The notes beneath the pieces were generated by a model. That model made no database searches, had not been told where the DNA came from, and was given only the letters and a program-made list of their open reading frames with translations. A DNA stretch of 64,000 nt from Aquitalea aquatilis (lineage in GTDB: Bacteria > Pseudomonadota > Gammaproteobacteria > Burkholderiales > Chromobacteriaceae), in the NCBI RefSeq assembly GCF_005155025.1, contig NZ_CP039731.1:868001-932000 (forward strand). Reading direction: 5' to 3'. The position numbers were made by a program, and so were the translations under genes. How positions within the stretch are numbered: the first letter of the stretch is position 1; the number at the start of each line of letters is the position of its first letter. Positions 54,590-62,595 of the stretch are shown here, piece after piece.

Positions 54590-55320
54590 CGTCTCAGTTC
54601 AGCGACAAAGTCGTAGTAATCGTTACGGCAATAGGTATCAGTCAGTTCTATTGCCAGATTGTCGGCATTGAAGCCGATCCGGGTAATCAACAGCATGGCC
54701 TCACCCTGGCGGATGCCGGCCAGCGCAGCGATCTCGGGTGAGGCATTCACCGCCCGAATATGCTGCAAGGCACGCACCACCGAATGGCCAGCCGCATCCA
54801 GATAGGCGTACAGCGAGTTGCCCACTTTATGCGGCTCTGGCAGATAGGCCACTGGCAATGTGGTCATCTCTATCGCCATCACCACGCCGTCAGCCAGCCG
54901 TTGCCGCTTCAGCCGCGCCACCTGCGAGGTGGGAGACAAGCCCAGCTTGATCACCTCGTCGTTGCTGGGTGGATGAATGCCCCGCTCCAGCCATACCGAT
55001 GAGGGTTCGAAGCCGCGCTGGCGCAACTGTTCGGTAAACCCGGTCAGCCGCGACAAGGGCTGCTCCAGCCGGGGCGTGATAAAGGTGCCCGAGCCGTGAC
55101 GGCGGCGAATCAGCCCCTGTTCCAGCAATACATCCATGGCCTTGCGGGCAGTTACCCGCGAAATGCCCAGTTCTTCAGAAAAGGTCCGCTCCGACGGCAG
55201 GGCCTCATCGGCCTGCCACCAGCCGGCGTTAATGGCATCGGCCAGTTTTCTGGCCAGCTGCAAATACAGCGGGGTGGTGGATTCACCTTCCGGTTTGAGT
55301 GCACTCCAGCGATTTTCCAT
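54586..55320 (-). CDS. GntR/HutC-family regulator with UTRA domain, likely nag regulator
   Basis: The 244-residue protein has an N-terminal winged helix (PLYLQLARKLADAI, LPSERTFSEELGISRVTARKAMDVL, HGSGTFI) and a C-terminal UTRA ligand domain (LTGFTEQLRQRG to NDYYDFVAELRR). UTRA regulators of this type sense GlcNAc-6-P or GlcN-6-P. First gene of the nag operon; phased repeats upstream fit autoregulation. ATG 55318-55320 (MENRWSALKPEG) fits the family. Confidence 0.9.
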   Translation of the reverse strand: MENRWSALKPEGESTTPLYLQLARKLADAINAGWWQADEALPSERTFSEELGISRVTARKAMDVLLEQGLIRRRHGSGTFITPRLEQPLSRLTGFTEQLRQRGFEPSSVWLERGIHPPSNDEVIKLGLSPTSQVARLKRQRLADGVVMAIEMTTLPVAYLPEPHKVGNSLYAYLDAAGHSVVRALQHIRAVNASPEIAALAGIRQGEAMLLITRIGFNADNLAIELTDTYCRNDYYDFVAELRR

Positions 55321-55406
55321 AAGCGGTCTGCATGTGGTCTTGACGATAACAGGCTCAATATCGCACTCATTACCTGTTGCGCCTAGCGGCTGGATTGCTG
55401 ATGAAG

Positions 55407-55443
55407 TTAATACCACTTAAATACCACGTCAATACCAATTTTC
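55407..55443. promoter_or_regulatory. Three AATACC repeats at 11-bp intervals
   Basis: AATACC begins at 55409, 55420 and 55431, exactly one helical turn apart. As GGTATT on the other strand it matches the TGGTAT-type half-site often seen for HutC-subfamily regulators. It lies 87-123 bases upstream of the regulator start. Confidence 0.5.
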
Positions 55444-55551
55444 TCAAAACCCCAGCAAAAACCTGCCTGACAGCAAGGCAACAGGTAGTAAAGCAGCCAA
55501 CGCTGGCCGATCTGCAAGCGCAGTGAGCAGACTGCCGCCGCATGCTCAAGC

Positions 55552-55576
55552 GAAAATTGGTATTGAATTGGTAATA
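55552..55576. promoter_or_regulatory. Two GGTA(T/A)T repeats at 11-bp interval, inverted to the first array
   Basis: GGTATT begins at 55559 and GGTAAT at 55570, again 11 bp apart, in opposite orientation to the 55409-55436 array. GAAAATTGGTATTGA (55552-55566) is the exact complement of 55429-55443, making a 15-bp inverted repeat across 138 bp. Confidence 0.5.
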
Positions 55577-55729
55577 AATAACGCGCTAAACCGTGCAGAG
55601 CTAGTCGAATGACCAGCAGCAAGCCGAACAGCACCACATGCCCTGGGATAGAAAATCGCTGCGTCAGCAATGCGGCGGCAGCGTGGCCAGAAAACCACAG
55701 CAACTGGTATGGGCACGCTTGCCGACATG

Positions 55730-55761
55730 CAAAAAGGGCCGCTGCTTACGCACGGCCCTTT
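55730..55761 (-). terminator. Intrinsic terminator after the EamA gene
   Basis: A 9-bp stem (AAAGGGCCG 55733-55741 with CGGCCCTTT 55753-55761) is followed on the minus strand by T residues; 42 bases past the EamA stop. Confidence 0.8.
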
Positions 55762-55802
55762 GCGAGTGGACTGAAGCGGCCGCCACGGGCCGCAACAAGT
55801 GA

Positions 55803-56678
55803 TCAGCGCTTGCGCCAGCTGATCAGAATGACGCCGGACAGGATGATGGCCATGGCGATGACTTCCTGCTGGCCGACATGTTCGCCCAGCAGCAACACCC
55901 CCAGCATCACCGCAATGATGGGGTTGACGTAGGCATAGCTGGTGGCTGCCGCCGGGGAGACGGTTTTCAGCAGATGCAGATAGGCGCTGTAGGCCAGCAT
56001 GGAGCCGAAGATCGACAGATAGGCAATGGCCACCCAGCCTTGCCATGATGGTGCCGCAGCCAGGCGCTCGCCCACCGCAGCACTGCCCAGCAGCAGGGCC
56101 AGGCCACCAAAGATCATCATCCAGGCACTGCCCATCGGCCCCTTGGGCTGCACGATGATCCGGCTCCAGGCCGACCCCAGCGCCCAGCCGGCCGAAGCGA
56201 ACAGCAGCCAGAAAGCCCCCAGCGGGCTGGCACGCAAATTGGACCCCAGATTCAGCACCAACATGCCCAGCATGCCCAGTGCGATACCCGCCCACTCGCG
56301 CCGTGTGGCACGCAGGCCAAAACAGAAGCGGCCAAACAGCACGGTAAACAAGGGCACGGTCGCCACCACCAACGCAGCCACCCCGGAGGACACCTGCTTT
56401 TCTGCCAGGGTGACGAAGCCATTGCCGATAGCCGGCATCAACACCCCCAGAATCGCCGCCCCGCGCAACTCCTGCCGGCTGGGCAAACGATGACCACGCA
56501 GCAGCAGAAAGGCCAGCATCACGCTACCGGCAAACAGAAAACGCAGGCCGGCCATCATGAAGGGTGGCCAGGATTCAATGCCGATGCGGATGAAGAAATA
56601 GGTAGAGCCCCAGATCACATACAGGGCAAAGAAGGCTGACAGGGTCAGCATGGACAGCGAAGCGTGGCGGGAAGACAT
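55803..56678 (-). CDS. EamA-family drug/metabolite exporter, YedA-like
   Basis: The 291-residue inner-membrane protein has ten helices in two EamA repeats (AFFALYVIWGSTYFFIRIG in the first, ending ILSGVILISWRKR in the second). It is a DMT-superfamily exporter; YedA-like proteins have been tied to amino-acid or metabolite efflux, but the substrate here is unknown. It lies 115 bases downstream of tolQ. Confidence 0.88.
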   Translation of the reverse strand: MSSRHASLSMLTLSAFFALYVIWGSTYFFIRIGIESWPPFMMAGLRFLFAGSVMLAFLLLRGHRLPSRQELRGAAILGVLMPAIGNGFVTLAEKQVSSGVAALVVATVPLFTVLFGRFCFGLRATRREWAGIALGMLGMLVLNLGSNLRASPLGAFWLLFASAGWALGSAWSRIIVQPKGPMGSAWMMIFGGLALLLGSAAVGERLAAAPSWQGWVAIAYLSIFGSMLAYSAYLHLLKTVSPAAATSYAYVNPIIAVMLGVLLLGEHVGQQEVIAMAIILSGVILISWRKR

Positions 56679-56793
56679 GGCGGACTCGGGGATACTGGCC
56701 GCTTACCATGCCTTCCGCATGCAGAAAACTCAAGCCTTGGCGGGAAAAGATCTGTTCTGCAGGCAGAACAATCCCGGCCTGCTACCCTGCCGC

Positions 56794-57462
56794 CTAGCGC
56801 GTGGCCAGCCGCTGCAGGATGTTGGAAAACTCTTCCATATAGGTATCGAAGCGGGTAGCCAGCCGGTCGACATCGGTGGCAAAGCGGTTATAAGCCACCA
56901 CCGCCGGGATGGCAGCAAACAGGCCGATGGCCGTGGCCACCAGCGCCTCGGCAATACCCGGTGCCACCGTGGACAAGGTAGCCTGGCCGGCATTACCCAG
57001 CCCGATAAAGGCATGCATGATGCCCCACACCGTACCGAACAGGCCGACATAGGGGCTGACCGAACCCACCGTCGCCAGAAAGGAAGTATGGCTATCCAGC
57101 GCATCCAGCTCGCGCTGGGCGGCGGCGCGCATGGCACGGCGTGAGCCGTCCATGATGTCCGACAGCTCGGCGCCGCTGCGACCGCGCAGCTTGAGGAATT
57201 CGGCGAAGCCCGACTGGAAGATGCGCTCCATGCCCACGCTGTCGTTGCGCCGGTTGGCATCCTCGTACAGCCGGTTCAGATCGGCCCCGCTCCAGAAATT
57301 GCGTTCAAACTCGTCACTGTGGCGTCGCGCCGAGCGCAACACGGAAATCTTGTTGAAGATGAGTGCCCAGGACAGCACGGACACCACGGCCAGACCGGCC
57401 ATGACCAGCTGCACCACCAGACTGGCATTCATCACCAGACTGAAAATGGAAATCTGCTGCAC
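56794..57462 (-). CDS. tolQ: TolQ/ExbB-family proton channel protein
   Basis: The 222-residue protein has three membrane helices: near the N-terminus (LVVQLVMAGLAVVSVLSWALIF), about 135-155 (GSVSPYVGLFGTVWGIMHAF) and about 170-190 (IAEALVATAIGLFAAIPAVVAYNRF). The channel helices carry the conserved Thr residues. Length and motifs favour TolQ over ExbB or MotA. Unusually, no tolR, tolA, tolB or pal follows; the next gene is an EamA exporter. It follows tsaC by 26 bases. Confidence 0.85.
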   Translation of the reverse strand: MQQISIFSLVMNASLVVQLVMAGLAVVSVLSWALIFNKISVLRSARRHSDEFERNFWSGADLNRLYEDANRRNDSVGMERIFQSGFAEFLKLRGRSGAELSDIMDGSRRAMRAAAQRELDALDSHTSFLATVGSVSPYVGLFGTVWGIMHAFIGLGNAGQATLSTVAPGIAEALVATAIGLFAAIPAVVAYNRFATDVDRLATRFDTYMEEFSNILQRLATR

Positions 57463-57488
57463 GATGTTTCCTTGTCAAAAAGCGCGGC

Positions 57489-58076
57489 CTAGCGCAAAAC
57501 GCGGCCGCTGGCGAAATCGATGATGGTAGAAGGCTTTCTGCGCTTGCCGATACGGCCAGGCAGGGTCAGTACCCGCTCGCCAAAGGCCTGCCGGCAAGCA
57601 CGCGCCGTCTTGAGCGAACGCTGGCCGGCACGGTTGGCCGAGGTCGACACCAGCGCCGTCCCCAGCGCCCGGCACAGGGCAGCCGCTTCGCCATGGGCGG
57701 TAATGCGCACGGCAAGCTGCGCATGACGCCCCCGCAAGGCCGGCGGCACTTTATGCGAGGCTGGCAACAAAAAGGTATAAGGACCGGGCCAGTAGCCGGC
57801 AAGTTCCGCCCATTGTGCCGCCGTCAGCGGCTTCACCAGATGGCGGATCTGGCTGACATCGGCAGCGATGACAATCAGGCCCTTGTGGTTTGGTCTGGCT
57901 TTCACCGCCAGTACGCGCCGGATGGCACGTGCATCCTCGGGCAGACAGCCCAGGCCAAAACAGGATTCGGTGGAATAGGCAATCACGCCGCCCGCTCGCA
58001 AGCGCGCGCGTGCCTGCTGCATCAGGCCGGCCTTGGGCAAGCGGCGACGGGACGACAGCAATGGCAGATGGGACAT
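57489..58076 (-). CDS. tsaC: Threonylcarbamoyl-AMP synthase, TsaC/YrdC family
   Basis: Makes threonylcarbamoyl-AMP from Thr, bicarbonate and ATP for the t6A37 base of ANN-decoding tRNAs. The 195-residue length is the short TsaC form. AYSTESCFGLGC, KARPNHKGLIVIA and VSTSANRAGQ are the substrate-binding motifs. It lies 26 bases upstream of tolQ on the same strand. Confidence 0.92.
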   Translation of the reverse strand: MSHLPLLSSRRRLPKAGLMQQARARLRAGGVIAYSTESCFGLGCLPEDARAIRRVLAVKARPNHKGLIVIAADVSQIRHLVKPLTAAQWAELAGYWPGPYTFLLPASHKVPPALRGRHAQLAVRITAHGEAAALCRALGTALVSTSANRAGQRSLKTARACRQAFGERVLTLPGRIGKRRKPSTIIDFASGRVLR

Positions 58077-58091
58077 CGGCTAACAAACCAC

Positions 58092-58126
58092 AAAAAAACA
58101 GAAGCTGCCATTGTAGCGGCAGCTTC
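58092..58126 (-). terminator. Intrinsic terminator after the binding-protein gene
   Basis: A 9-bp stem (58101-58109 with 58118-58126) is followed on the minus strand by CTGTTTTTTT. A second hairpin (GAAACCGC/GCGGTTTC) overlaps the stop codon of the gene it ends. Confidence 0.8.
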
Positions 58127-58157
58127 GCCCGGGATGAAACCGCGATCTGCAGCGGTT

Positions 58158-58886
58158 TCAGTCTTTCTGGTTAAGATATTTGGCATTGATGCGCGCAAAC
58201 GTACCGTCACGCTGCATGGCACGCAGCAACTCATTCAGCTGCTGCACCTGAATGTCCGGCATGGCTGGATTGCAGGCCAGATACAGCAAGGTGGTATTGA
58301 AGGTGAGCACCGGCCGCACATTGCCGGCTTTCTCCCTGGCCAGCAAGGAAGCCCCCAGGTATTTGCCGGTGGCCCAGAAATCGATGCGCCCGGCCAGCAG
58401 CTTTTTGACATTGAGCTGGTCGGTATTGGCCAGATCGACATCAAAGCCACGGTCGATCAGGTATTGCGAGGTGGCATCGCCGCTATAACCGCCAATCTTG
58501 AAACTGCGCGCCTCTTCCAGCGACAGGATGGCGTGGCGGTTGTCAGCCCGGGCATACAGCACCCAGGGGTTTTCCACCAGCGGACCTATCCACTTGAACT
58601 GATGCTCGCGGCTGTCGGTCCGGGTCGTGGAGTAAAGGCAGGTATTGGCCTCCAGCACCGTCAGATTGAAAGCGCGGATCCAGGGCAGCAAGCTAATGTC
58701 GTAAGCGACACCAGCGCGCCGCAACAGCTCCTGTACGATGTCGGTGGACAAACCGCTGATGTGGCCACCCGGCCCCATCATGTTGAAAGGCGGGTAATCC
58801 TCGGTCAGCACCCGCAGCGGAGGGGCTGCCTGGACCAGCTGGCTGCACAGCAACAGCAGGCTGGCCAGATGAAGTTGGATGCGCAT
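58158..58886 (-). CDS. Periplasmic solute-binding protein, family 3 type
   Basis: The 242-residue protein has a Sec signal (LHLASLLLLCSQLVQA) and an SBP-bac-3 fold (LRVLTEDYPPFNMMG start, FKIGGYSGDATSQYL hinge region). It has no transporter genes beside it, as often seen for the Neisseriales and Pseudomonas small binding proteins of this type. The ligand, probably an amino acid, is unknown. It is divergent from the capsule operon. Confidence 0.85.
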   Translation of the reverse strand: MRIQLHLASLLLLCSQLVQAAPPLRVLTEDYPPFNMMGPGGHISGLSTDIVQELLRRAGVAYDISLLPWIRAFNLTVLEANTCLYSTTRTDSREHQFKWIGPLVENPWVLYARADNRHAILSLEEARSFKIGGYSGDATSQYLIDRGFDVDLANTDQLNVKKLLAGRIDFWATGKYLGASLLAREKAGNVRPVLTFNTTLLYLACNPAMPDIQVQQLNELLRAMQRDGTFARINAKYLNQKD

Positions 58887-58930
58887 ATTGCCCCTCCCGA
58901 TTCAACGCGGGAACCATACCTGCTCCCTCT

Positions 58931-59071
58931 GTTCACCTTAGTCAAGGATGAGCACTTGCGCTATCGGGTACTTGCGCTGACAAGAAATAGAAGTGAATGA
59001 CAGCAGACTGATCCGCCCAAATGGCACGACCAGTCTGATAGATCAATAGCCAGGCTAGCCCTAAGGTGAAC
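58931..59071. repeat. 11-bp inverted-repeat pair in the capsule promoter region
   Basis: GTTCACCTTAG (58931-58941) and its exact complement CTAAGGTGAAC (59061-59071) bound 119 bases between the divergent binding-protein gene and kpsF; an ACTTGCGCT direct repeat lies inside (58954-58962 and 58970-58978). The right arm is 20 bases before kpsF. Candidate paired operators. Confidence 0.4.
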
Positions 59072-59090
59072 GCTTCAAATCATCAGGGAA

Positions 59091-60047
59091 ATGTCGCTCA
59101 TGCCCGACAGCGTGCAAATCGGTGCGAATGTATTCTTGCAGCAGGGACACGCCCTGCTCAAACAGGCCGAGAGTCTGTCTGTGGATTTCGAGCAAGCTGT
59201 CCAATTGATTGCGGCCACACAAGGTAAGCTGGTGGTCTGTGGCATGGGGAAATCGGGCATCATCGGCCGCAAGATTGCCGCCACCCTGGCCTCTACCGGC
59301 AGTCCCAGCTTTTTCGTTCACCCTGCAGAAGCCTTTCATGGCGATCTGGGCATGATTACCGCACAGGACAGTGTGCTATTGCTGTCCTACAGTGGTGAAA
59401 CCGACGAAATCCGGCGGCTGCTCCCACACTTGCAACAACTAGGCGTACCGGTCATCGCCATCACGGCAGTCGCTATGTCGACACTGGCTTCCGTCGCCGA
59501 TCTGACGCTGCATGTCGATGTTCCCCGCGAGTGCTGCCCGAATAATCTGGCCCCCACCACCTCGACCACCATGATGCTGGTGATGGGAGATGCCCTCGCC
59601 ATGGCGCTGATGACAAAGCGGGCCTTTCAGCCAGAAGACTTTGCCCGAAGGCATCCCGGAGGATCGCTGGGGAAAAAACTGTTGACCCGGGTCGGCGACG
59701 TGATGCATCGGCACCCTCCCTGCTGCTCACTGTCGGCCCCTTTCCGGACCATCGTCAACGTCATGACTCACGGCCAGTTGGGATTGACCCTAGTCGTGGG
59801 CGAAACACAAGAGACGCTGGGCATCATTACCGATGGCGATCTGCGCCGTGCCATGGAACAGCATGAGGTACTCGGCCAGCTGCAGGCACATCAGTTAATG
59901 ACGCCCGCTCCACTCACCATCCCGCAGGATGCACCATTAAGCGCAGCACAGGAAAAGATGGCGCGCCATCAGGTCACCGCGCTGGTGGCAATCAACCCTC
60001 AGCACATGGCGACCGGGGTGATCAGGCTGCTTGACCTGTGCGCATGA
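59091..60047 (+). CDS. kpsF: Arabinose-5-phosphate isomerase, KpsF/GutQ family
   Basis: Converts ribulose-5-P to arabinose-5-P, the precursor of Kdo, which links ABC-exported capsules to their lipid anchor. The 318-residue protein has a SIS domain (about 35-180: VVCGMGKSGIIGRKIAATLASTG, SYSGETDEI) and two CBS domains (about 200-318). The linker RRHPGGSLGKKLL is typical. First gene of the capsule operon. Confidence 0.95.
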   Translation: MSLMPDSVQIGANVFLQQGHALLKQAESLSVDFEQAVQLIAATQGKLVVCGMGKSGIIGRKIAATLASTGSPSFFVHPAEAFHGDLGMITAQDSVLLLSYSGETDEIRRLLPHLQQLGVPVIAITAVAMSTLASVADLTLHVDVPRECCPNNLAPTTSTTMMLVMGDALAMALMTKRAFQPEDFARRHPGGSLGKKLLTRVGDVMHRHPPCCSLSAPFRTIVNVMTHGQLGLTLVVGETQETLGIITDGDLRRAMEQHEVLGQLQAHQLMTPAPLTIPQDAPLSAAQEKMARHQVTALVAINPQHMATGVIRLLDLCA

Positions 60048-60817
60048 AACCGCAACTGGATCTGATCCGCCGTACCGTACTGGCTTTGTTTCTGCGCGAA
60101 ATAAAAACCCGCTTCGGCAAATACCGGCTGGGCTATCTGTGGTGCCTGCTGGAGCCACTGGCCCATATCAGCATCTTGCTGCTGCTGTTTGGCTACATCA
60201 TGCACCGCAGTATTCCGTCCATTCCGTTTCCGCTTTTTTTGCTGTGCGGAGTGCTGCCATTTCTGATGTTCAACCAGATTGTCTCCCGCTCCCTCAACGC
60301 ACTTGATGCCAATCAGGGCCTGCTCAGCTACCGCCCGGTGCAAGCCATCGATCTGATATTGGCACGCACCCTGCTGGAGGGTGTCATCGGCACGGCAGTC
60401 TTCCTACTGCTATTGCTGGGTCTGGCACTAGCCGGACAGACCATTGCACTGGATCAGCTCCCGGCACTGTGCGGCTACTGGATGTTGTTATTGCTCTTCA
60501 GTTTCAGCCTGGGCCTGCTGTTCATGCTGCTCGGCCATGCTTACCCAGAAAGCGAAAAGCTCATTCCGCTACTGCTCAAGCCACTGTATTTCCTCAGCGG
60601 GGTGATGTTCCCCCTGGCACTGGTTCCTGCACGATACCAGACCTATTTGCTGTGGAATCCGCTGGCACACGCGCTCGAGCTGATCCGCCACGCTCTAGTG
60701 GCATCCTATCCGGCAGACCATGTCCATGGCAGCTATCTGCTGCTATGGACTCTGGGTCTGCTGTTTTTCAGCCTGCTGTTATACAAAGGCCGGGCCAATG
60801 CCCTGCGGCGCTCATGA
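60044..60817 (+). CDS. kpsM: Capsule polysaccharide ABC transporter permease KpsM
   Basis: The 257-residue inner-membrane protein has six helices and the ABC-2 permease pattern (LFLREIKTRFGKYRLGYLWCLLEP at the start, KPLYFLSGVMFPLALVP near the end). With KpsT it exports capsule polymer. ATG 60044 overlaps the kpsF stop by ATGA; a GTG two codons earlier is less likely. Confidence 0.95.
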   Translation: MKPQLDLIRRTVLALFLREIKTRFGKYRLGYLWCLLEPLAHISILLLLFGYIMHRSIPSIPFPLFLLCGVLPFLMFNQIVSRSLNALDANQGLLSYRPVQAIDLILARTLLEGVIGTAVFLLLLLGLALAGQTIALDQLPALCGYWMLLLLFSFSLGLLFMLLGHAYPESEKLIPLLLKPLYFLSGVMFPLALVPARYQTYLLWNPLAHALELIRHALVASYPADHVHGSYLLLWTLGLLFFSLLLYKGRANALRRS

Positions 60818-61476
60818 TCCGTTTCGAGAACCTTTGCAAATCGTACAAGACACCTGCCGGACGGCATTATCTGTTCCGACAGGTCAACCTGGAAATTCCC
60901 TCCGGTAAAAGCATCGCCCTGCTCGGGCGCAACGGTGCGGGTAAATCCACGCTGCTGCGACTGATCGGCGGCATGGATCGCCCAGATCGTGGTCGCATTC
61001 ACAGCGACAAAACCATTTCCTGGCCAGTCGGTTTATCCACTGGTTTCCAAGGCAGCATGAGCGGCCGGGAAAACGTCAAGTTCGTGGCGCGGCTGTATGC
61101 CAAGCCGCATGAATTGGCAGCCAAGGTAGGCTTTGTCGAAGAGTTTGCCGAATTGGGGCGCTACTTCGACATGCCACTCAAAAGCTATTCCTCAGGCATG
61201 CGCTCACGTCTGGGCTTCGGACTGTCCATGGCTTTCGATTTCGACTACTACCTGCTGGATGAAATTACCGCGGTGGGCGACGCCGTCTTCCGACAAAAAA
61301 GCGCCGCACTGATCCAACAGCGCCGGCAGCACAGCCAATTCATTTTTGTCTCACACAATCTGCAGCAACTACGCCAGTTCTGTGATGTCGCCCTGCTGCT
61401 AGATAGCCAGGGCCTGCGCTACTTCGATGATGTTGACCTCGGCATCGCACAATACCGGGCAGAGAACCATGTCTGA
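60814..61476 (+). CDS. kpsT: Capsule polysaccharide ABC transporter ATPase KpsT
   Basis: The 220-residue nucleotide-binding subunit has Walker A LLGRNGAGKST, signature YSSGMRSRLGFG and Walker B YYLLDEITAVGD. No carbohydrate-binding extension, as in group 2 capsule systems with a conserved lipid terminus. ATG 60814 overlaps kpsM by ATGA. Confidence 0.95.
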   Translation: MIRFENLCKSYKTPAGRHYLFRQVNLEIPSGKSIALLGRNGAGKSTLLRLIGGMDRPDRGRIHSDKTISWPVGLSTGFQGSMSGRENVKFVARLYAKPHELAAKVGFVEEFAELGRYFDMPLKSYSSGMRSRLGFGLSMAFDFDYYLLDEITAVGDAVFRQKSAALIQQRRQHSQFIFVSHNLQQLRQFCDVALLLDSQGLRYFDDVDLGIAQYRAENHV

Positions 61477-62584
61477 CACTCCGGCGCTGCTGCTGCGCTT
61501 GCGCGGCAAATCCCTGACGCTTTGGCTCGTCGTCCTGCCGCTGACATTGCTCGGTGCGTATCTGCTGCTGGCACAGCCACGCTATGTCAGCGAATCTCGC
61601 ATCGTGGTCAAACAAGCAGGCCAGACCGGCAATGCAGAACTGACGCTGGGCAGCCTCATCGGCAGCGGCTACGGCAATAGCGCCCTGCGCGACGATGCCA
61701 TGCTGCTGCAAGAATATCTGCTATCGCCGGACATGCTGTATCTGGTCCACCGCCAGTTCAACCTGCACCATGCCTTTGGCGATGCCGGGATGGACTGGTT
61801 CTACCAACTGCCCGCCGATGCCAGTAGGGAACAACTGCTGGACTACTACCGCCATCGGCTCAGCCTGCGCTTCGACGACAAGACCGGCATGCTGGTCGTG
61901 CGCAGCGAAGGCTTCACTCCTGCTGCCGCGCAGCGCCTGAACCAAATCCTACTCAACGAAAGTGGACGCTTTCTCAACGAACTGTCCCGCAAGATTGCGC
62001 GGGAAGAAATGCAGTTCGCCCACCAGGAAACTGACCATGCCTATTTGGCACTAAGCCAGGCACGCGAACGACTGCTGCGCTTTCAGAACCAGCATCGGGT
62101 CATCAACCCGGTAGAGGAAGGCCAGGCGGCCAGCCGCATGATCGCAGAAATGGAAACCCGCCAGGCACAACAAGAAGCAGAACTGGACAATCTGCAGCGC
62201 TATCTGCAGGCAGATGCTCCCCAGATCGAAGCCGCACGACATGCCCTGGGCGCATTGAAACAGCAAATCGAAAAGGAAAAGTCCAAGCTCAGCGCCCCCT
62301 CCGGCAATCGCCTCAACCGCACCGCTGCCGAATATGCCGAACTCAAAGGACGGCTCGACTTTGCCGCCGATCTCTACAAGCTAGCACTGAACAGTCTGGA
62401 AAAAGCCCGGGTCGATAGTGGCCGCAACATCAAAAGCCTAGCTGTTATTGCCACACCCAGCCTCGCAGAAGAGGCCGAATACCCGCAGCGCGCATGGTGG
62501 CTGATCAGCGCCGCACTGGTACTGCTGCTGCTGTGCGGCACACTAAAACTGGCCAGCGCCATCATTGAAGACCATTACACCTAG
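61469..62584 (+). CDS. kpsE: Capsule export inner-membrane protein, KpsE/CtrB family
   Basis: The 371-residue polysaccharide co-polymerase type protein has an N-terminal helix (LTLWLVVLPLTLLGAYLLLA), a Wzz-like periplasmic part beginning PRYVSESRIVVKQ, a long coiled coil (about 190-320) and a C-terminal helix (WWLISAALVLLLLCGTLKL). It bridges KpsMT and the outer-membrane protein. ATG 61469 overlaps kpsT by 8 bases. Confidence 0.93.
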   Translation: MSDTPALLLRLRGKSLTLWLVVLPLTLLGAYLLLAQPRYVSESRIVVKQAGQTGNAELTLGSLIGSGYGNSALRDDAMLLQEYLLSPDMLYLVHRQFNLHHAFGDAGMDWFYQLPADASREQLLDYYRHRLSLRFDDKTGMLVVRSEGFTPAAAQRLNQILLNESGRFLNELSRKIAREEMQFAHQETDHAYLALSQARERLLRFQNQHRVINPVEEGQAASRMIAEMETRQAQQEAELDNLQRYLQADAPQIEAARHALGALKQQIEKEKSKLSAPSGNRLNRTAAEYAELKGRLDFAADLYKLALNSLEKARVDSGRNIKSLAVIATPSLAEEAEYPQRAWWLISAALVLLLLCGTLKLASAIIEDHYT

Positions 62585-62595
62585 GCAACACACTC

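Larger units (their letters stand above)
55321..55802. other. Intergenic region upstream of the nag operon
   Basis: 482 bases without a supported gene. It holds the phased operator-like repeats (55407-55443 and 55552-55576) and the EamA terminator (55730-55761). A minus-strand reading at 55407-55703 is open but hydrophobic, without family likeness, and crosses the repeats. Confidence 0.6.

Noticed and set aside
55407-55703. A 98-codon minus-strand frame upstream of the nag regulator
   Set aside because: It is hydrophobic by chance composition, crosses the operator-like repeats and has no supporting ribosome binding site that I can see.
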